This document shows positions 19,807 to 29,758 of a DNA stretch of 64,000 bases, in pieces; the stretch's first letter is position 1; every line of letters starts with the position of its first letter. The DNA lies in the NCBI RefSeq assembly GCF_000234665.1, contig NC_018324.1:2044428-2108427 (forward strand), given 5' to 3'. The notes under the pieces were generated by a model that saw only the letters and a program-made list of their open reading frames with translations, had not been told where the DNA came from and did not search any database. The DNA comes from Leishmania mexicana MHOM/GT/2001/U1103 (Eukaryota; Euglenozoa; Kinetoplastea; Trypanosomatida; Trypanosomatidae). The position numbers and the translations under genes were made by a program.

Positions 19807-21003
19807 TCACACCTCCACAATCTCACACCCGTCCTTTAGGCGGGCGTAAACACCATCGAGGGCGTTGGCGGCGCGATCCTCCACATATCCGACAATCCAC
19901 GACGGACACCCGCCATCGATCTCCGTGAGCTCCGCGCAGAACGCCTCCGCCGAGGTGGTGCTCGGGAACGCCACCAGCAGCCCGCCGCTCGTCTCGGCTG
20001 AGTACCCTTCGAGGAGGCGGTATTTGTCATTCATCCGCTTCGAGGCGGCCACGGCGGTTTTGAACATCGGCAGCCGTTCCAGTACGAGGCAGAGCGAGCG
20101 CGGCGCATCGCCGACGGTCTGCGCTGCTCCAAAGTTGTTCGCGTGCCCCAGAATGCCAAAGCCGGTCACGTCGGTGGCCCCGTGAGCGCCATGCTTTCGC
20201 ATCAGCCGAGCCCCTTCGCGGTTCAGACGCCGCATGCTATCCGTGGCCATGTTGTACAGCTCCTCGATCTCTTCGGGGGAGATGTGCCCTGCGATCGTCT
20301 CCTCGTACAGCGGCGAGGGCCGCAGCAGCCACTGCTTGAGATTCACCGCAACCTGGCACCCCAGCGGCTTCGTCAGCACCAGTATGTCCCCAGCGCGCAA
20401 GAGCCCTGTTGGCCGCACCATTTCCGCCTCGGACACCACGGCCATGGCCACCCCGCCAATCAGCGGCCATGGGTTCATGACCGTCTGCCCACCTGTCACC
20501 GTCGTCGTCGCCAACCGCGCCCGCTCCGCAAAGCCCTTCATGATTTCGCGGGTCGTAATCAGGCGTTCATGCTCGTCCATCTCCGTGCTGGCCGCGAGCA
20601 GCATCAGCATTGTATCACAATCCGGGATGCCCATGCTATACAGGTCTGACAAGACGTTTGCAGCCCCGATTTGACCCTGCAGGAACGGGTCCGACACACT
20701 GGGGAAGAAGAAATCCGTGGTGGAGACGAGAAACAGAGCCTCACCTTTGCTGTTTGTGTGGTGCAGCGGCACTATGCTGCAGTCCACGCCGACGTCCTTC
20801 TGCCCAGGCGTTGTCGAGAGTTCCTGCAGCAGGGCTAGCAACTTTGGCTGTGGCAGTTTGCAGCTGCACCCCTTCAGGCGTGTGTAGTCGGTGAGCTGGA
20901 ACTCAGCAGGGAGGCCCAGTGAGACGGGATCGAAACGCGGCTTTTTGAGATCGGCCGCCCCGTTCGACTTTCCTGCGGAGGACTGCGGTCGCTTGTGGGA
21001 CAT
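19807..21003 (-). CDS. SelD: Selenophosphate synthetase, cysteine form
   Basis: 398 residues from the ATG at 21003 (MSHKRPQ); an ATG further upstream at 21063 would add 20 residues that do not look like part of the family. The enzyme makes monoselenophosphate from selenide and ATP for selenocysteine synthesis. The N-terminal active-site segment reads TRLKGCSCKLPQPKLL, so the residue that is selenocysteine in some orthologues is C46 here, with the essential lysine at 49. Later landmarks include DFFFPSVSDPFLQGQIGAANVLSDLYSMG, which matches the AIRS-type ATP site, and the glycine-rich DVTGFGILGH near the C-terminal domain. The gene implies a functional selenocysteine pathway in the organism. Confidence 0.96.
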   Translation of the reverse strand: MSHKRPQSSAGKSNGAADLKKPRFDPVSLGLPAEFQLTDYTRLKGCSCKLPQPKLLALLQELSTTPGQKDVGVDCSIVPLHHTNSKGEALFLVSTTDFFFPSVSDPFLQGQIGAANVLSDLYSMGIPDCDTMLMLLAASTEMDEHERLITTREIMKGFAERARLATTTVTGGQTVMNPWPLIGGVAMAVVSEAEMVRPTGLLRAGDILVLTKPLGCQVAVNLKQWLLRPSPLYEETIAGHISPEEIEELYNMATDSMRRLNREGARLMRKHGAHGATDVTGFGILGHANNFGAAQTVGDAPRSLCLVLERLPMFKTAVAASKRMNDKYRLLEGYSAETSGGLLVAFPSTTSAEAFCAELTEIDGGCPSWIVGYVEDRAANALDGVYARLKDGCEIVEV

Positions 21004-21527
21004 GAAGGGGGTGGGGGTGCCTGCGGCTTCTCCACGCTTCGCAAAACAAAATAACAGCAACACTACACGCGAAAAGCAAAGAAAAGAAAAAACGAAACAC
21101 CCTCACGGAGCGGAGGGCCCTGTCAAGCGGTGCAAGCGGGGGACGAGGAGCGGAGGTGGGGAGAGACGCGTCCTAAACGAGATGGTGTAGAGAGCATGGC
21201 AGGTATCTGTTGAGGGTGTCGTCCTGCGCAGAGTGACAACTGCACCACGCCACATTCCCCGTTTTGCGCCGCCGCCACGAGGGAGTCGTGCATTTAGCTG
21301 CTGTTGCTGCGAGCTCCTCCACATCTCCGCTGAAGGTACTTTTTTTTGTTGTGAGGCGGGGAGGGTTTCTCATTATTATTGCAACCGCCACGCGGCGGCG
21401 GCGAGCATCCATACCAAGGTCTGTACGAGCTACAAAACACACACACACACACACGCACATGCACACACAGACACAACATATCCCCGGCTGCTTCCATTCC
21501 AGGCAGTGGCCCGAGCAGAGAAGAGCC
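21004..21527. other. Intergenic region, SF1-like 3' UTR / SelD 5' UTR
   Basis: Contains an (AC)n microsatellite near 21438-21475 and pyrimidine-rich sense sequence at about 21058-21100. No gene seen. Confidence 0.55.
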
Positions 21528-22397
21528 CTACAAGTCTTCGAGGAACTCGTTAAGCTCGGTGTCTTCCTCTTCCACGGGTGCCTCCTCCCGCTCCCGTTTT
21601 CGACCCTTCTCCGCCCCCGTCTCATCCTCGCCCGCAGCAGCGCCACCTGCTGCAGCCGCCTTCTCCGCGGCTGCCTTCTTCCGCTTCTCCGCCGCCGTCA
21701 TCCACGTACGCGGGTCGTAGCGACCGTCCACCTGGGCCATTCGGCGGCGGTTGTTCTCGCGAAACTCGACCGCCTCCGGTTCGTCGGACAGGATCCACTC
21801 AATGCGCTCCGCGGCGGTTTGCAGATCCTCTTCTGTGGTGGCGGTGATGCGTACGTGTGGGTCCTCCAGCGCCATGGCTGCTGCATTCGGGTTCGTGTCC
21901 TTCAGCGGATTGGTGATGCCCCGCCCAACCAGCACAATGTGACAGTTTGTCTCCTTCTCCAGCTGCTGATGCACCAATCCACGCGGCCCGATGAGAGCAC
22001 CGTAGTCGCCCGTCTCGATCTGCTCCGCTGTGAAGTAGATGCGACGGTTGATGTCCTTGGACTTGTTGGCCGCGTACTCGGCCCGCTCCACGTAGGTGCG
22101 CAGCAACTTGCTAATGTCGTCCATGACGTGCAGTCGCTTTTCCATCACCACGTTCTCAGGCGTGTTGGTGCGGTTGCCGTTTGCGTCGTACTCCGGTTCC
22201 AGCGGGATGTTGCGGAAATAGGCAGCGCACGTATTGGTGGCAAGCATGCGCTGCATATCATTCGCCAGCACGCGGAGGAGAAAGGCGCGCAGAAACTGTC
22301 CATCCTCGTGCATGAGGGCCTCGGAGGGGACGTAGCTCGGCACTTGCAAGTTCGTGTAGCGCGACTCGCTCCACCGGGATGCGGTCTCCTTCGGCAT
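21528..22397 (-). CDS. SF1: Splicing factor 1 / branchpoint-binding protein-like, KH domain
   Basis: 289 residues from the ATG at 22397 (MPKETASRW); the frame is open upstream but that part is UTR-like. SF1/BBP recognises the intron branch site; in trypanosomes it acts in spliced-leader trans-splicing. Evidence: the helical lead-in PEYDANGNRTNTPENVV matching the SF1 N-region, a KH-QUA2 fold (about 118-225) with the RNA-binding loop GALIGPRGLVHQQLEKETNCHI (GPRG at 137-140), and an SF1-type continuation ending RMAQVDGRYD. There is no zinc knuckle, unlike human SF1. The tail (235-289) is Ala/Lys/Glu-rich, then acidic. Assignment rests on the whole lead-in plus KH order, not KH alone. Confidence 0.88.
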   Translation of the reverse strand: MPKETASRWSESRYTNLQVPSYVPSEALMHEDGQFLRAFLLRVLANDMQRMLATNTCAAYFRNIPLEPEYDANGNRTNTPENVVMEKRLHVMDDISKLLRTYVERAEYAANKSKDINRRIYFTAEQIETGDYGALIGPRGLVHQQLEKETNCHIVLVGRGITNPLKDTNPNAAAMALEDPHVRITATTEEDLQTAAERIEWILSDEPEAVEFRENNRRRMAQVDGRYDPRTWMTAAEKRKKAAAEKAAAAGGAAAGEDETGAEKGRKREREEAPVEEEDTELNEFLEDL

Positions 22398-22883
22398 AGG
22401 TGTGGGGGCGCAGAGAGAAAGAAAGAAAAGGGAGAAGTGCACCGCCGCGTGCTTCCTGGTGGGAGTACACACACACACACACGATGCGTGGCGATAAAGA
22501 GGTGAGGCAGACAATAGAACAGAGAATGGACGAGGATGGGGCAGTGCGCAACCGGGCCGCCAACCGCGGAGAAGCACATCGATAACAGAGCGACACGGTT
22601 GTGTAGTCTGAGTGTCTCGCTCCCTCTTTGGGCACAGACGGATGCCAAACGACACGACAGTCTGTGTCAGGTGGCGTGCTGCCGCACAATCACTGAGCGC
22701 GCTTGGTCACATGTTCCGACTGCACGCGTGCTTTCTTCTGCTTTTTTTATATTTGTTCGGCGAATTGCCTTGAGTCCAGCGCACGTTGTCTCTCCCTCAG
22801 GTAAGAAGGTGCGCACGCTTGAGGGAAGGAGTTCGAAACGTCTTCGCGCTCGAGCACTCACACGTGCAACCAAAGGCCATGTA
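22398..22883. other. Intergenic region, methyltransferase 3' UTR / SF1 5' UTR
   Basis: Short (AC)n run at about 22467-22482. No gene seen. Confidence 0.5.
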
Positions 22884-24044
22884 TCACTGACAAGCGGTAC
22901 TATGTGTAACGTCGCCGCCGTCTCTGGAAACAGCGAACCAGACGGCATTGTCGTCGACGTCGTCAATGTGCGGAGGGGCGACTCCCCACTTCGCCATGTA
23001 CTCGTCGACGGCCTCACGACAACCTTGCCAGTAGTGATAATCGTCGACCTGAACGACGCGCTGGGGACAAGGGCCGACGCCGACACCGCTATCGTCTGCC
23101 TTGCGATGGCGCATCACTGGCACAAGAAGTTCAAGTGCTGTACGCGTGGACGCATACCAGTCGGCGTCGATGTGAAGAAGTGCAATGCCGTCTCGTTGGA
23201 CGTCGCTGCGCGACAGCAGCTGCGCTGGTATGGAGTCGGTGAATAGCCCCTCAATCACCACAAGTCGGTCCTCGACAGAAAAGTGTCGCGCGAGTTGCTG
23301 CACGTGCGCCGCCGGCGAACGGCACGTGCCGGCTCCCCACGACACCGTCGCCTCGTCTCGGCTCCGCTGTGGTTTGAGCTGCGAGGAAGACGATGTACCG
23401 ACAGGGGCGCTGGCAAGGCAGTCTTTCGCGGTGGGAGGCGGCATACCGGTGAAGCTGTCGAGGGCAAAAACACGCCTTTTCGGCGATGTGCCAATGCCGC
23501 TTGAAACCTCTGCCTCCGCCAGCACAACAGCCATCAGTACGGCTGACCCACCGCCTGCAGTCCCGCACTCCACGACATGTCCGGCGTCCCCGCTCGCGCT
23601 GCTTTTCGTGCCCAGGCGTGCAAGACGGTCAGTCGCCTGGTAGAGATGCAGAAGTCGAGGCCACGTCAGCATTGTTGAGTCTAGCAGGGCGTCGAAGAGG
23701 AGGGCGAACAGCGGGTATTGCTTTCGAACCTCTGTCGGGGGCGCCAAGAGGAGCCGCGCGGTGTTGTTGATTTGATGCAGTAGCGTCTGTGCCTCGTGAT
23801 GGTGGGGGTGCAGACGCAGCTCTTCCAGCAGGCTCTGACGCGCAGCTAGCAGGTTGCCCTTCTCCTTGTCGACGAGGAAGCATAGAGCACGCGCATAGTC
23901 TATTCCTTGGACGGTACAAGACGCTGCCTTGAGCTCATTGAGGCGAGGAAGCGCCGCCGCAACCCGCCCGTGATGGATGTCACGAAGACACTTCTCCACC
24001 GTCGCGGCGGCTACGGCGCAGCAGAGCGGTGTCGTGCGCCACAT
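22884..24044 (-). CDS. TylF/macrocin-O-methyltransferase-family protein
   Basis: 386 residues from the ATG at 24044; the frame stays open upstream without an ATG. TylF-family enzymes are SAM- and metal-dependent O-methyltransferases, mostly bacterial. Seen here: SAM-binding VVECGTAGGGSAVLMA (157-172), FALDSFTGMP (193-201), EGLFTDSIP (265-273), the metal-binding IALLHIDADWYAST (287-300) with D293, a second acidic pair VDDYHYWQGCREAVDEY (333-349). All key acidic residues are kept. The N-terminal ~100 residues are helical and TPR-like (RQSLLEELRLHPHHHEAQTLLHQI) and are not part of the usual fold. Linker insertions of low complexity occur at 175-190 and 205-245. Substrate unknown. Confidence 0.85.
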   Translation of the reverse strand: MWRTTPLCCAVAAATVEKCLRDIHHGRVAAALPRLNELKAASCTVQGIDYARALCFLVDKEKGNLLAARQSLLEELRLHPHHHEAQTLLHQINNTARLLLAPPTEVRKQYPLFALLFDALLDSTMLTWPRLLHLYQATDRLARLGTKSSASGDAGHVVECGTAGGGSAVLMAVVLAEAEVSSGIGTSPKRRVFALDSFTGMPPPTAKDCLASAPVGTSSSSQLKPQRSRDEATVSWGAGTCRSPAAHVQQLARHFSVEDRLVVIEGLFTDSIPAQLLSRSDVQRDGIALLHIDADWYASTRTALELLVPVMRHRKADDSGVGVGPCPQRVVQVDDYHYWQGCREAVDEYMAKWGVAPPHIDDVDDNAVWFAVSRDGGDVTHSTACQ

Positions 24045-24821
24045 CCACGATGACGCGCCGTGGTAAGCGGCTCCGTGGATGCGGGAGGGGAGACGGGGGA
24101 GAGGGGAGGGCGCTGCCGACACGCGTAGATGAAAGGGATAAGGAGAGGCGCAGAAAGGACGAGAGGAGACGTTGTCGATAAGCCGCTCGGTCGCAGCAGA
24201 CGTGCCATGTAAGGCGCGCCGACAAGGAGGAAAAAAAGATGCAACCACGCGCAGTGTTCAAACACTGTGGAGAGAGAAATCGCCCAACGCAGGCGCTCAT
24301 CACAGAAAGCCGCCGCCCTGTTGACTACGTGGACACCAGGCAATGAGGTTTGCGCCGGCGTGACGACGCGCATGCGCACTTTCATGTACCCACGCACACA
24401 GAGTTCTCAAGTATCTTGTTTCCTTGTTGTTTGAAAGATCGCTTGTCACGACAGTGTCAGGGATAGTGTACATCTAACAGGATGTCACAGGAACACAAAG
24501 AATGAGAGCTGAACAGCCCCATCCCTCCCTCAACATACACACACACACGGGAGATCGACTGGCGAACACATTCGAAGGGGGGGGGTGGAGTAGGGGATTT
24601 TGAGATGCGAATTGGACGCCGTGGCAGAGCTGACCTCCTCACACATCTTCTTTTTTTTGTTCACTCTCAACGCTGCAGGGATAGCTCGGTATCCGTCCTC
24701 GGAGCAACAGGAAAACACAACGGCAATAGAAAAGAGGGACATAAAAAGGAGCGAGAGAAGCCAATTTTCGAATCTATGTTGTTTCTGCTGTCGCATGCAC
24801 GGCGCCTGCAGAGACAGCCAG
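24045..24821. other. Intergenic region, UBX gene 3' UTR / methyltransferase 5' UTR
   Basis: No gene. Short (AC)n run near 24536-24548, an adjacent G run near 24578, and pyrimidine-rich sense sequence near 24085-24110. Confidence 0.5.
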
Positions 24822-25896
24822 TCACGCCTGCTTGATCAGCTTCACCATGAGCGTGCAGCTCTTCTCCACGCCAAGGCTTGCAAACGTGCGCTGGTGCTCA
24901 TTCCACTCTTGCTTCAGTGGAAAGGCCTGGCACAGCTCGTATCGGACTTCCCGGAAGCTTGGCGCGGCGGCGGCGAACTCTTTGCGCAAGGAGGCCACCG
25001 TGTCTTCTGGCGCCATGTGCAGCGTGATCTTCTGTCCATCGGGGAGGCGTATGAGAACGGCAATGAGGTTGCCCACGAACATTGAACTGACCGCGCCGGA
25101 AGCCCCCGTCACAGACGAAGCAGATTGCTGCTGCTGCGCCACTCTTCGACGATACGCAGCCTCGGCAGCGCTGACATGCTTGATTGTTCCCAAAGCTCGG
25201 GGGGCCGACGTGTTGGATGCGCCGGTTGCCCCCACTCCCATAAACGCCGCCACCCCGTCGCGCACGGAGAGCAGCTGACCGCTCGCGGTCACTTTTTGTG
25301 CCGGAATCTTCTTCAGGAATTCCTCTACACGGATAGGAGTGTAACCGATGTTCTTCGTCTCGCCTAGCGTGTGGACTCGTACCGGGTTTCTGCCGGGGTT
25401 CTGCGGAGCCGCACCAAGTCGCCGGCCACCTTCATTTGGGAAGAGCGGTCCTGCATTCGCCTGGGAAGCGGCCTCCTTACCATGTACGGCGCCAGTACGA
25501 TCTGTTTCACACGTCTCGCCGGTGCGGTCCACCACCTCGATTGGAAAACCGTCTGGGTACTTTTCCTTGAATTCGTACGGGTAAAAGCCCTCGATGAGAT
25601 CATCCAGGAAGGCGTCGCACAGCGCCCAGCCGTACGGGCGGAAGGGCCCTTGATTCACACAAATGCCGTTCTTGTAAACGACGACGCGCACAACATCGCG
25701 CTCGCGGATGCCGGCCTGGTTTCCCTGCTTGAAAACGCCCTTCCAGCCGACGTAATCGGATAGAATGCGCGCATTCTTGGTGAGCAGCTCCATGTCCATG
25801 GAGCTGACAGAGTACTGACGACATGGTGGCTGCGCAGATGAGCCGGCGACGGCGGAGGCGGCTTGGCGGTTACTCGGCAAACCACCGGCCTTCTGG
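24822..25896 (-). CDS. SEP-UBX domain protein, 3' part of a gene cut by the N gap (UBXN11-like)
   Basis: The frame is open from the stop at 24822 right up to the gap at 25897; the first ATG is at 25799 (MDMELLTKN), giving 325 residues if used. From that M: a SEP domain at about 35-100 (VVRVVVYKNGICVNQGPFRPYG, then YPYEFKEKYPDGFPIEVVD) and a C-terminal UBX domain at about 240-325 (AVLIRLPDGQKITLHMAPEDTVASL). SEP plus UBX marks adaptors of the p97/VCP (Cdc48) unfoldase. The GPFRPY form of SEP recalls UBXN11 more than p47. The open frame into the gap and the coiled-coil fragment on its other side argue for one gene (see finding). Confidence 0.85.
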
Positions 25897-25996
25897 NNNN
25901 NNNNNNNNNNNNNNNNNNNNNNNNNNNNNNNNNNNNNNNNNNNNNNNNNNNNNNNNNNNNNNNNNNNNNNNNNNNNNNNNNNNNNNNNNNNNNNNN
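25897..25996. other. Assembly gap (100 N)
   Basis: Exactly 100 N, the usual placeholder for a gap of unknown size, so the reading frame and distance across it are not meaningful. Confidence 0.99.
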
Positions 25997-26751
25997 AGAA
26001 CGGTGTCGGGTCGCGCCGTATTCACAAAGTGCGTCGGTCCCTCCTTCTCCGTCGCCTTGGCGCCGTCGTTGGTGCTGCCGTCTGTGAAGTCACCGCTGAA
26101 AAGATCAGCCTTTACGGCGCGTGAGGGTGTTGGCGGTGAGTGCGACGGTGAGGCTCGGGTGTCCTGAGTGAACTTCTCCGCGCGGTTGTGCGGTGACAGT
26201 GGGTGATTGCTTTTAGCGCTGGATGCGCATGCGTGTGCCGCCTCCATCTCCCGCAGCTCCGCCTCTAGGAGTTCTTTCTCGTCGTAGAGAGTCAACACCG
26301 CCGTCTCTGCCTCCTCACGGAGCTGACGTTCTCGCTGATACTTGTCGTTGAGTTGGCGGTACTTGGCATGCAGCTCTTTCAGCTCCGCTTGATACGCTTT
26401 GTGCTGCGACTCCAGGTCCTTGAGGCGTGCCGCCATGGCGGTGACAAGGATGTCACTGTTGGAGTTGCTGCCGGAGCGCACCCGCGTGCGGAGCTGGTGC
26501 GCAAATGGCTCTTTGTCCGAGTGGGCGTCGCCGGGTACGGCACCTGGGTTTGATGGCCGGTCCACCGACGACGGTGACGCGCGGCGATGGCGAAGTACAT
26601 CCTGCAGCAGCTCTCTACGTGTGGCGTCGTCGAGCACGTCTGGAGAAAGCAAAAGCGGGTCTGAGAGGCCGCCGTCCTTCTTTGGTGGGTTCGCTCTAAA
26701 GAGCTGCGGCGAGCCTGACGGCTTCGATGCACGCCGGCGACCGTTGCTCAT
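25997..26751 (-). CDS. Coiled-coil protein fragment, probable N-terminal part of the SEP-UBX gene
   Basis: ATG at 26751 (MSNGRRRASKP); about 251 residues are readable before the gap and no stop precedes it. Reading straight through the N run would end at 25870, but that end depends on an arbitrary gap length. The N-terminal ~95 residues are basic and Ser/Pro-rich. Residues about 100-175 form a strong coiled coil (LKDLESQHKAYQAELKEL, then YQRERQLREEAETAVLTL). The rest is Ser/Thr/Asp-rich linker. Coiled coil followed by SEP and UBX is the order in UBXN11. Alternatively the gap hides a very short intergenic region and these are two genes. Confidence 0.75.
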
Positions 26752-27505
26752 GCTACCGAAACTAAGGAACGTGAATAAAAAATCAGAAGCAAGGGCGAGA
26801 GAGAGAGCGACGGTGAGGACAGCAGAGAAGTGTGAGTCCCGAAGGCAAGCAGTGCCCCACCCCCATCAAAAGACCCTGCCTTTCTTGTCAAGCAAGGCTT
26901 TCGACTCTACAGCGGCGTATCCATGGATCCTTTCTGTGCTTGATGGTTGGCGTTGTCATGCCGGGAAGGGAAGAAAGAGAAGATGCGAGAGGGAGAGAAG
27001 GCAAGTAGAGAAGTAAGGAGATGTGCGTGGGCAGCGAGTACATGGGTGAAACACAAGACTGCAAAAAAAAAGGCTGGCCTTTATACTCAACGTCACCCCA
27101 TTGGCACACGCGCAAGGGGGGAAAATAGGCCGGCTGCATCATGTGCGGGGCCTGCAAGAAGCTGGAGAAACCTTGGCGGCGCTGCGCTCCCTCGCTATCG
27201 TCACAGCAGCTCCACGCTCGCGATAAAAACACACAAACATGCGACTCTTTTATTCTTTCGCGCTTGCTTTTCGAGTGTGTGTTTGACGAGCAGATCGGCG
27301 GTGCGTGGCATCCGAGGAGCACCGGAGCTCTCCCTCCCTTCTCCGCGCTTTGGTGGGGGAGCGAGGGGGGGGTGGAGAAGAGAAACAAGGAGAGCAACCC
27401 ACAACGCACAGACACACATATATATGTATATATGCGCACCCGGACTGGCGGCGAGGCCCTGCGGCAGCTGCACATTGGCACTTTGCCTCCTCGATCCCAA
27501 AGGCG
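26752..27505. other. Intergenic region, MRH gene 3' UTR / coiled-coil gene 5' UTR
   Basis: No gene. Contains a short TA/GT-rich stretch at 27417-27435 and polypurine runs on the plus strand. Confidence 0.55.
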
Positions 27506-28810
27506 TCAATCTACCACCACACACGGCACCGGGTTCACGTTGAAACTGTCCAGTTCCTGCTCCCAGCCGCAGACCAGATCGCTCATCACCTCCACATGGT
27601 ACTCGCACAGCTGGCGGGCCTCCGTCACCGTCCAGAGAGATGCCTTGTGCGTCTCGTTCGCGGAGCGATGGGCCGGGCATCTGAAGCGCACCACGGTCTT
27701 CCAGTAGGCGTCTTGAGGCCGAACTGCACGTGGCGCCCTACGAGTTCGCGCGGTGACGTTTTTGTTACCGATCCCTGTCCCCGCAAAATCGGAGAGTACT
27801 GTGTAATGTGTAGCACAAGGATTCGTTGATGGATACCAGCTCTCCCATACCAGGTACTCCGTGTTCCACCGCGGCTTCGAAATGCGCGAATGGTACCGGC
27901 CTATCTGCTCAAAAACGCCGTTGTACCGTGGGTTCTGCAATATGGCCTGCCGACTCGACAGGCTGTGGTGCATGGTGTGCAAGAAATCGAGCACGGTTTG
28001 TGTGTCCTTGGCTTTCGTGGTGGCGCCCTCAGTGTCGCGATGCGGAGAGGGCTGCTGTAGCAGGCGCTTCAGGCGCTGGTGCTGAACTCGATACACAACG
28101 CCGGCGGGACACAGTTCGTAGTATCGCTCCCTGCCGGTCAGTGCCTTTTCGCCGTCTCCATACAGGCAGCGGGAGGACTGCTCGCTGGCAGCAGTGTGCC
28201 ACCAGTCCTCGAGTGCGGCGGACATGGCAGCGCGATTACGCGCAATGTAGCGACGCTGCTGCAACGCTTGCTCCATCCGGTTCTGTGGAAGCGGGAGCCG
28301 GCAATGCAACAGAACTGGCTCCTCTTCAGCGCCCTTTCCTCGAGGTTGCGCATCCACACCACTCCTGCGCGGCCGCTCCTTGCTCCACACCACCCACTCC
28401 CCGGAGAGTCGGCAGCGAAACGGGAGAGGGCCACCTACGGCTTTCATTCCTTGATACGCCATCGCGGTGGAGAGGTGCTCGTCCAGGGCACCGACGGGCA
28501 TGAATGCCGTCTCTCTCACCAACGCCGGTACCTCTTTAGTCGCTGCCAACGTCGGCGCAGAGGTCGACGGCGCGAGCCCTCCATCCATGAGGCGATACCC
28601 GCTGCGCGCGATGGTCAAGAGCGTGCCGTTGGGAGCGTTGTAGAACTGATCCTGCAGAACCACGTCTGTGTCAAAGCCGTTCAACAGAACTATCGTGTAG
28701 GCGTCGGCGCCAGACCAACCATTCGCTATATGAGCAAGTCCAAACATCAAGAAGAGAAGCGCCACCGCAGCACGCGCCGCAGCGGAAGGAAGGGGGGAAG
28801 GGGCCAGCAT
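27506..28810 (-). CDS. Secreted/ER MRH-domain lectin, OS-9-like
   Basis: 434 residues from the ATG at 28810; upstream frame lacks an ATG. Residues 1-30 form a signal peptide (ARAAVALLFLMFGLAHIANG). Residues ~212-414 match a mannose-6-phosphate-receptor-homology domain: six cysteines (215, 234, 332, 378, 402, 414) in the right order, with the four sugar-contacting residues Q243 (YRVQ), R375 (VVRFRC), E397 (VTEARQ) and Y404 (CEYH) all kept. A GRYH element (304-307) precedes them as in OS-9/Yos9. Those lectins read trimmed N-glycans in ER-associated degradation. It lacks the LDLa-type repeats of glucosidase II beta and has no HDEL-type tail (ends CVVVD). A large insertion lies at ~245-290. Confidence 0.75.
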   Translation of the reverse strand: MLAPSPLPSAAARAAVALLFLMFGLAHIANGWSGADAYTIVLLNGFDTDVVLQDQFYNAPNGTLLTIARSGYRLMDGGLAPSTSAPTLAATKEVPALVRETAFMPVGALDEHLSTAMAYQGMKAVGGPLPFRCRLSGEWVVWSKERPRRSGVDAQPRGKGAEEEPVLLHCRLPLPQNRMEQALQQRRYIARNRAAMSAALEDWWHTAASEQSSRCLYGDGEKALTGRERYYELCPAGVVYRVQHQRLKRLLQQPSPHRDTEGATTKAKDTQTVLDFLHTMHHSLSSRQAILQNPRYNGVFEQIGRYHSRISKPRWNTEYLVWESWYPSTNPCATHYTVLSDFAGTGIGNKNVTARTRRAPRAVRPQDAYWKTVVRFRCPAHRSANETHKASLWTVTEARQLCEYHVEVMSDLVCGWEQELDSFNVNPVPCVVVD

Positions 28811-29758
28811 GCGCGCGAGTGAGTGCAACGTGGCTAAGGGAGAGGAACGCGAGATGCACAAAGTTGGGCAAGGGACCAGGGTGGGGGAGCGGAGGAGAGA
28901 TCACAACACAGACGTCAATGAGATCGGCGGCCTTTCCAGGGTGCCATCGTCCCAGCGATGGAAGAAAACACGAGCACTCGAAATCATCCTCGTCGCACAT
29001 GTATGCGTGCCTGCGATGGTGTCGCGTAGGTGCCCATGCGTCTCCTCATCACCAGGGGAGGGCAGTGGAGGCGTTAGGAATGGGTTTGCCCTTTGGCCAT
29101 GAAACGGGAGTAGATCGAGAGGCAGAAGGGGAGAAAAGCGAACAGAGCAACAGCAGAACACATGCCAGTCAACGACGCACCAAGTGCGCCGGTATACGCG
29201 AAACTCTCTGTCTCTCGAGAAAGAAGGACCGGTTTGCAAGCGAGTATGACCTCTGGACTGCCACGAGGGTGGATGTAAAATGGGCACGTGAAGAGCACCT
29301 GCTGTCTGCCTTCCAGGCGGTGTCCTTGCCCAACCCTTCATCCATGAGGTGAGTAAGCTGCAGCACTACTGCTTCAAACCGGCACGGTTCGCGCACCCTG
29401 GGACCCTCCCAGCAGCCACCTAACCCCCAACGCCCTTCCCCCTCCCCCTCACCACTACGAAAAAAGGGGGCCTGCCTTGTATGACGATCAAGCACTCTTC
29501 TTTGGAAAGTTGAGAAGTGATCACCACAGCACCCGAACGGCGGAAGGTAGCACGGCGCTCGTAGTGGAGGGGAAGGGGGGGATAAAAGGCCAAAAAAGGC
29601 ACACACACACAGAAAAGCACGTTTGCGTTGTAGAGGGACACCCAGCCACCCACCCACACCTCACCAAAAAAAGGAAGAGAGAACGAAGCACACCAAAGGG
29701 GAGAATGCACAGAGAGATTCGCGTTACACTTCCGTAAAACTATGGCATTGCAGGACCG
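28811..29758. other. Intergenic region, L2HGDH 3' UTR / MRH gene 5' UTR
   Basis: About 950 bp without a supported gene. It has sense-strand pyrimidine-rich stretches, a short (AC)n near 29600-29611 and a plus-strand run of C/T at 29425-29460. Confidence 0.55.

Noticed and set aside
20831..20880. Possible in-frame selenocysteine (TGA) in SelD
   Set aside because: The active-site position is read as TGC cysteine (GCSCK), with no TGA in the frame.
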